From Ulva prolifera (Eukaryota > Chlorophyta > Ulvophyceae > Ulvales > Ulvaceae): 64,000 nucleotides of DNA. How positions within the stretch are numbered: the first letter of the stretch is position 1; each line of letters starts with the position of its first letter. Under the pieces are notes generated by a model that saw nothing but the letters and a program-made list of their open reading frames with translations, was not told where the DNA came from and ran no database searches. The stretch is taken from the NCBI GenBank assembly GCA_023078555.1, contig CM041200.1:5646861-5710860 (forward strand), written 5' to 3'. The position numbers and the translations under genes were made by a program. Below are positions 57,901 through 64,000 of the stretch, in pieces.

Positions 57901-59250
57901 GGATGGGCTCGAGGATTGTGTGAAGTCGGCGAAGGATGCGGACGATATCCTGCCGGAGCTGCTGCAGGGCGGCACGAGTGACACGGCGCCGATCTTTGAA
58001 GAGCATTTGAAGCGGTACGAGCCGCTGCGGCAGGGCGTAGACACGAATGTGCAGCGGCAGGCAGAGCTACTGCAGGTGATCGCCGCAAATATGAGCTCGT
58101 TTCGGACAGTGTTCGACGTGGCTGGCTGGCAGCAGGAGTGCGAGCGGGTTTCTGGTGCGGTCCACTCGGCGCGCCTGTGTTGTCTGTGGCACCGGCGCCG
58201 AGCCTTGTGTGCTGTGATGCTTCATGTTGATGTTTTGGACCTGGGCTATGGCTTATTATGTGCACAGTGCAGTTTGACTTTAAGGGGCGGCTGCAGATGC
58301 CCTTTTTTTGCGGTTTGTTCAGGATGATGTAGATTCTATTTGCTGGCCGGGTTTCAGTGGTGTGGGCATGCTGTGCAGGTCAGATCGTTGATGACGTTGA
58401 GACTGGCAAGCAACTGCTGAGCCAGCTGGGTGAGGGTGTCCGCTGGTACTGTGACATGTTGGAGAACATTCAGAAACTGGAGCAGCTGCTGCAAGGCTTC
58501 GTGACAGCCAGGGCCCTGGAGCGAGAGATGTTCCTTGAAAACCTGAAGAAGCAGTCAGAGGTGTGTTGCGGGTGCCACCAGAGTTGTGATGTTGCAACTG
58601 CACTTTGCAGGCCAAACCTGCTATGAGCTGACGCTTCGTGCATTTTTTTCCCTTCCACTCTTTTCAACACATGCCGTCAACACCTTGGAAACATGCAAGG
58701 CACCCTTGCAGACCGGTGAATTTGATTTGGAACGTGCATGCAGAAGGATCGTGTGGACCAAGCGAACGAAGAAGCAGCACGCCGGTTTGCCAAGATGGAT
58801 CTCTCAGCGACCGGCGCCACCATCGGACATCCGCCGCCGCATCCTGCCACACACTCACATCACCCGTACCCCGTTCCCCAGCATGGCCCCGCTGCACCCC
58901 AAGCAGCACCGTATGCCACGTACCCGGCAGTTCCCGGGGCCGGTGACTGGTCCCAGCCGTACCCTCAGTACCAGGAGCCTCAGTACCAGGGCCATGCACC
59001 ATATGGTGTCCCCCGGTCGAATGATCCGCCTCCGCATCACCATCCCCAACATGGCGGCTATGGGGGCACAGGTCCTCCACCCCAGCACCAGCCCTATGCC
59101 CCCCAGGCTCCGTACGGCCCTCGGGGTCAAGAGGGCCAACATGCGTACAGCAATCAAAACCAGGAGTATGGCCAGGACTCCGGCTACTATCAGGCGCAGA
59201 CGTATCCCCAGGGACCTTACGCCCAGTATCCTCCACCTGGATACCACTAA
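54934..59250 (+). CDS. ALIX: ALIX/BRO1-domain ESCRT-associated protein
   Basis: ALIX links ESCRT-I/III to cargo in endosomal sorting and membrane scission. Eight exons join in phase: 54934-55108, 55254-55544, 55941-56410, 56597-56799, 57039-57282, 57536-58154, 58379-58560 and 58744-59250 (about 896 residues; human ALIX 868). The start MPESGNPLVGIRMKKTSKVD aligns with the BRO1 start. BRO1 motifs include GPIMSYIKRVYG, FSRYYSALKAIELRFPVS, FKWHDAF, HFEQAAIVFCMAAISSQ and LEALMLAQAQE. After the BRO1 domain comes the V-domain coiled region (exons 4 to 7; for example LAATHRSTISTYHTLLQTAA and DDVETGKQLLSQLGEGVRWY). The last exon is a Pro/Tyr/Gln/His-rich tail of about 150 residues (PQYQEPQYQGH, PPPGYH). 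No PSAP/PTAP motif is visible in the tail, so TSG101 binding through that motif is not supported. Confidence 0.95.
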
Positions 59251-60344
59251 GGTGCTGGGGCGGACAGCCATAGTGTCCCGTGGCCTATGGTGGATCTAAT
59301 GATTCGCTTGGGTACTTCCTGGAAGCATAGGGCCGCCAGCTAGTATGTGATAAATTATCACTGATAATGCTTGAAGAATAGAGCTGGTGTGGTTTTGGGC
59401 ATCAGTGTTGCTGTCATTTGCAGTGGTGTCAAAAAAAAATTAGTACCGTATAGCTTGCGTGAAACGTAGCCAGCCGGCTTGAGCGATTTATCCCTTTCCA
59501 TTGTTGTTCATCATCATGACCGAGACATTGCAATTTCGGATCCTGCGTATCACAGATCACAATCCAACGCCTTGCATATTTAAGTTGTTGCTTTGACCCG
59601 GTGCTGTGGACAGCGTTGTGGCCAGTCACCAGGCATCTGCAAGCCCGCAGGTGGTGTTATGAAGGCACGCCGGGCCTTCAATAGAAACCTTCTGCACAGC
59701 TTGTAGAATCATGTCAGAGCTCCCCAGCTGGTGAAGTGTAGTCATTCCCTTTCAGATATGTGTAACAGCGGTGTACAAACGTATGCCATAATTATATGGG
59801 TTTAGAACGGCTGCATGCACTATATTTTCGAATGCTACAAGTGCCATGAACAGATCGTGATTAAGCAGCTTGTTTGACACTATGTACCACGTCGACAATG
59901 CCCACAATTCGTCGTCAACTTCGGGGGTCATCACAGAATGAGGGGTGGAACTCGGAAAGCGTTACGACCCCATTGGTTCCTATGGACAGGGTCGAGCAGA
60001 ATGCTTTAGAGAGCAGGGTCTTCTGGTCCCCACACAGCATGTGCCTGCAATACAACAGGCATCAGTCACACTTGCAGTGCCGCTGCAGCAGGGCATGGCC
60101 CAAGCCCCATAGGAGCCAAATCGTGTACATTTACATAAGCTTTCAAACAATACGTGCTTGCTGCTGCACCTGACGGTCCTAGCACCCGGGGACTTCTTAG
60201 CTATGACCCTTACAGCAGCTCATGAAGCACAGCTTATAAACTGCTGACATACGCGACACTTTAGGTGAAAATATGAGGAATATACATATCCATAATGGAG
60301 AAAAGCACCCACCTAGTCCTATGCCGCATGAATGCATGCGGCAG
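59251..60344. other. Convergent intergenic region
   Basis: 1.1 kb between the ALIX stop (+) and NEK stop (-). No coding motif or repeat seen; both 3' UTRs are expected here. Confidence 0.4.
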
Positions 60345-63300
60345 CTACCTGAAAACAATATCTTCCATCATCTTGAGCCGATACACCGCATACGCAAAAT
60401 GGGGGTTTGGGGCCAGCACTGCTTCTAGCTGACGAAGCACATCCTCGGTCGAGGTGGCAGCTGTATCTGAATCGAGGGACTTACATGCCGCCAGCAGCTT
60501 TTCAGCTCCGAGCTGCGCCTCCAGCCTGATCCTGAGCTCTTCAACCCTAGCAGCTGTGGCGCTGCTACCAGTACAGGCCTTCTGCTCAGGTGACGGAAGC
60601 CTTCCTGGTGCAGACCCCGAACCTGTGCGGCTGTCGCTGGATGCGCCGTTTGCACCGATCTTGTTGGGCCGGGCAGCCTTACTGCCCTGACCACTGCGCT
60701 TTCTCGACCTTGTCAGGCATCCAACACTTACACGCTCGCCTGACGACGGCTGCTTGCGGCGTCCTGATGTCACTGCCACAGCTGATGTTGCGCATACCCC
60801 TGCCGCACCTGTTCCAGGTTCACCAGGCTGCCAAGCTGACCCAGGACCGCTTGGCTTTCTTTTTGCGGCATGGACGTCCCTGACCGATTGCGCACGGCCC
60901 TGCAGCTCATCCACACGAGGCCCAACTGCTGGAGATTGCTCTGCAGCAGCCACTGATTGCAGCAACTCAGCCGAAGGCTGTGTGGTCACAGCAGGTTCAC
61001 TGCTCGTCGCCTTTGCACTGCAGGCCTTGCTGCTTTGCGATGGGAGGCTGCACCGAGGAAGGAAGATTTGCACGACTGGGTCACCCCCACCCGTAGCCGC
61101 CTGCGCTCCTTGCCCATGCTTCTGCAGCACGGCACCAGCACGCCTCTCCTTCAGCGCAGCGCGAGTCACCTGTGCAGTCCCAATGCCAGCACGACTGACT
61201 TGCCCAGGCACGTCATGAACGTGGCTGTCCCCACCTCCCTGCAAGAGCGTGCTTCGCTGAGCACGTACATGCTGCTGCTGGCCACCCTTGGCCTGTGCAT
61301 TGTTGCCCCTGGAGCTTGGCCTGGAAGCAGCAACAGAAGACGCATCGGAGTCAACCTTCTGGCTGGCTGGTTCCATAGAGTCTGCCAGGATGACAAACGA
61401 TGGCGCGTCTGGCCGGGAACCACGGGCGCCGCCGTCCTGGTTTGTTTTCGGCTCCATCCCTGCCCCTGCCTTCTTTATATCCTCCCGACGCACTCGAGCT
61501 TTCACATGCTTCAACGCAAAGCGGTGAGCTGCCTTCAACTCCTCAGCGCGTCGGCGCTCCGCTGCGCGCTCCTGTGCCTTGGATGGCTGGTCAGGGGACA
61601 CAATGCTTACGCGCCTCTGCTGGGCCGGTCCTTGCGTGCTCCCCCATTTCGGCCGCACCTGCAGTCATGCTTAGCACTCAAGGAAGCGCGCACACACAAT
61701 CTGCGGGCAGCCGGGAGAACGTCTGAGGCCAGCTCAGTATGGGGCCAGAGCTGCCACAGCAATTGAGCGGAGAGCTTCTGACATACCTTGAAGGAGGTGG
61801 GCTCTTTTCCTGGCCGCTTCACATTCGAACAGAAGCCCGCCCTTGAAGGAGCAGCAGGCATGGAGCATGCACCACCTTTGAGCAGAGTCCTTCGCCCCTG
61901 CGTGCTCATCTGGGCACTTCGCTGCTGAGTATAATTCAGGCTCTTGCGGAGAGGGTTTGCAGGGTCGGCGCGAACGGTCGGACGAGCACACGCAGAAAGC
62001 ACTGAAGCGTCCGCCTTACGTGCTGGAATGCACTGTAGCGCTGCGGCTGCTGCTGAACTCGTCCCCGTGGATGACCCGGGGCTGGCGGGGCCATACCTGT
62101 CTGCCCCCATGGATGCATGGCGCTGATTTCCAGCAGCGCCAATGAGGGCGCCTCGATGTCTATCATTTCCAGGCTTGCAATGTGAGCCTGGTGTTACACA
62201 GGGACTCGATGGCGATGCCTGTTGTGATGCATTTCGTCTTCCGGGTTTCCGCGGACTGTACCGCGGCGACGTCGTGACAGATACCTCCAGGCCACGGACT
62301 TCTGCTGATGTGGCTGCGCTCATGTCTGTACACACTGTAGGCACGGGCGAGGCACGAGAACTGACACATGAGCGGCTGCAACAGCGCTCTAATGCCGAAG
62401 TCGACCGCAGCTCCATCGACTTTGTCAGTGCACCCTGCATCAGATCTAACGCTGCAAAGTTGTCCTGCAGCCACGCCTTGCTGACGAGGCGCTGACCACT
62501 TACACGGCGGCTGTCCTTGCGAGTGTCACGGGCCATTTCGTGTGCGGAACGAAGCCGAGCACGTGAGGCATCAGCTTCAGGACTACAAGTGCTGCCAGAT
62601 GGCTCAGCCAGGGCATCACTGATCACCTCAAGCCTGGCAGTGCCACACGGCATGCCTGTAGATACACTGTGCGGCAGCGGCGGCGTGTGAGGCCTCACAC
62701 GCTCAGGGGGCAGCGATGTAGATGGCTGCATCTGATCCACAGGTTTGGCCTCGGGGCTGCACAGCGTCAAGCCGTGGACAGGCACGATTGAGCCCCAGGG
62801 TGCTTCACCCTCCTTGCTGCGGATTGGCTGAGAGCATACTGAGCTTAGGGAGCTCAGGGAGCTCAGGTCGCCAAGTGCGTCTCGGCAGGCAGCCTTCTCA
62901 GGATCACTGGGTTCCCTGCCCGCATCCTCTGTGTACACTGCATCATGTTACTTGCACTGCTCAGAGCTAAGACTCACAACAACAACGACGACAAGCAAGA
63001 CTATGCCAGTGCAGAGGAACGTCGCACCCAAAGCACCAGGCATGCTGTGGCCCTGACTAGAAAATGTCTGGCTCGCGGAGGTATCCTGGATTGGCTGTAG
63101 CACTGGTACGATATGCACATCTTCCACATCTGAGAGGCAGAAGGAACGAATCCGCTGGCTCGCTGAGGACTTCATGCGCACTCCTGCTGCAACAGCAGCC
63201 TTGCCCTTGGTCAGGCTGCTGCGCAGGGACGTGCTGGCTGAAGCAGGAGTTTCCCTGAGACGAGCCGACAGCGACGCATGCACACTGCCCAACAGCCGCC

Positions 63301-63795
63301 GGACCTCCTTACAGGCCGCTTTTGTACGTGTGTCAGATGCTGGATTCTGAGGCCCTGGTTGTGAGTCTTCACAACCACTGGAAGTACTGGCAGCAGGCAC
63401 AGCCAATGGCTGTAGTGTTGGGGGCATTGCGAGAGTCATTGTGTCTGCTGAGAACGAGCTAGCGTTTGAGGCACGTGGCCAGCGAACTTCGGGGAGCTGC
63501 TTCCGCATGAGATCTGAGTACCGCTGCAAGTATGGCTGCATCCATGGTAGCTTGAGGATGGCGTCGGCAGTGGGCCGGCGGGCTGGGTTCTGTGACAACA
63601 TGGAGCGAATGAGGCTGCACAGGTGGACGCTGAAGCGAGATGGGACCGGAGAGAAGCGGCCCATCAGGATGTTGACCATCAATGCCGGCATGGTGTTACC
63701 ACTGAATGCCCTTTTCAGTGTTGTCAGCTCATACAGCAAGCATCCAAGGCTCCATATGTCGCTCTTCTCACAGTATGGCTTGCGCTCGCACATTT
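60345..63795 (-). CDS. NIMA-related (NEK) protein kinase, 5' end outside the window
   Basis: NEK kinases regulate the cell cycle and cilia or flagella. Three exons join in phase on the minus strand: 63795-63037, 62928-61787 and 61658-60345 (over 1,070 residues). The first begins inside the kinase C-lobe just after the activation segment (EMCERKPYCEKSDIWSLGCL), then LYELTTLKRAFSGNTMPALM and NPARRPTADAILKLPW, typical of NEK1/NEK5-type kinases. A very long Ser/Ala/Arg-rich, probably disordered region follows. Near the C-terminus are an Ala/Glu/Arg coiled segment (AQERAAERRRAEELKAAHRF) and a terminal LEAQLGAEKLLAACKSL ... YRLKMMEDIVF motif, which is characteristic of the NEK1/5 C-terminus. The N-lobe and catalytic loop must lie beyond position 64000. 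An acceptor at 63796-63797 marks the upstream intron. Confidence 0.9.
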
Positions 63796-64000
63796 CTGCA
63801 GAAGTTCCATTCATGTGTCAGTTTGGAACCCAGTTGGCTGACCGGAATTAACACGAATGCTCCTGTGCAATGCAGATGCAGCTGTGCGCTTCCTCACAAT
63901 CATGCGCACGAACTGCGAGGTATGTGGTGATCCTGATGTCTGAACCATGTTCCAAGAAGCTTTCTGTCTGCAACTGCAGATTCATGAGGCAATGCATGTG
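63796..64000 (-). other. Intron of the NEK kinase gene at the window edge
   Basis: Follows the acceptor CTGCAG at the NEK exon and shows no kinase motif on the minus strand within 205 bases. The activation-loop exon is expected beyond the edge. Confidence 0.5.

Noticed and set aside
62948-63036. C-terminal hydrophobic (poly-Val) segment of the NEK kinase as a membrane helix
   Set aside because: It lies after a phase-matched donor at 63036 and is best read as intron.
1-64000. tRNA, rRNA, CRISPR, telomere or bacterial operon structure
   Set aside because: No T-loop plus acceptor pairing, spaced direct repeats, telomere arrays or ribosome-binding sites were seen; the genes are spliced eukaryotic genes.

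Overview
This is a nuclear DNA window from a photosynthetic eukaryote, most likely a green alga (chlorophyte or early-branching streptophyte). Most genes are split by GT-AG introns of roughly 60 to 600 bases with acceptors ending in TGCAG. A thylakoid photosystem II assembly factor (HCF136), a pentatricopeptide-repeat protein and a plastid-type glutathione peroxidase point to the green lineage. An apparent selenocysteine codon in that peroxidase argues against a land plant, because land plants lack selenoprotein machinery. No rRNA, tRNA or CRISPR array was seen. Exon borders were read by eye from splice consensus, reading phase and family alignment from memory; wherever exact borders are given, the codon phases on both sides agree.

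Layout, left to right. 1-370 (-): end-truncated mitochondrial ATP synthase gamma. 916-2692 (+): DNase II-family acid nuclease. 2693-6270: no recognised gene, but a cluster of TCGGG/CCCGA palindromes at 4712-5170. 6271-7900 (+): glutathione peroxidase with an in-frame TGA at the catalytic position, followed by a SECIS-like fold. 8403-9530 (-): intronless SLC35B1-type nucleotide-sugar transporter. 9531-12180: gene-poor, with a 28-bp-stem hairpin. 12181-14462 (+): HCF136. 15623-16349 (-): ribosomal protein uL11 (RPL12), divergent from a MYB gene at 16637-17677 (+). 17678-21944: repeats and a 1.27-kb hAT-type transposon with perfect 8-bp target duplication. 21945-23637 (+): divergent ammonium transporter. 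23638-28222: unresolved.

Right half. 28223-34291 (+): acylaminoacyl-peptidase (12 exons), convergent with eIF2B gamma (34613-36909, -). 37514-40249 (+): MYND zinc-finger protein. 40514-41140 (-): ARL2. About 41820-44527 (+): PPR protein, convergent with an EXS/ERD1-type membrane protein (44770-46839, -). 47530-48887 (+): unknown, probably mitochondrial protein. 50899-51558 (+): proteasome maturation factor POMP/UMP1. 52184-54143 (+): RluA-type pseudouridine synthase. 54934-59250 (+): ALIX/BRO1. 60345-63795 (-): NEK-type kinase, running off the right end.

The genes are mostly unrelated housekeeping functions in monocistronic eukaryotic arrangement; no metabolic cluster is evident. The most notable signal is the candidate selenocysteine glutathione peroxidase, which also carries a twin-arginine, thylakoid-lumen-like targeting sequence.
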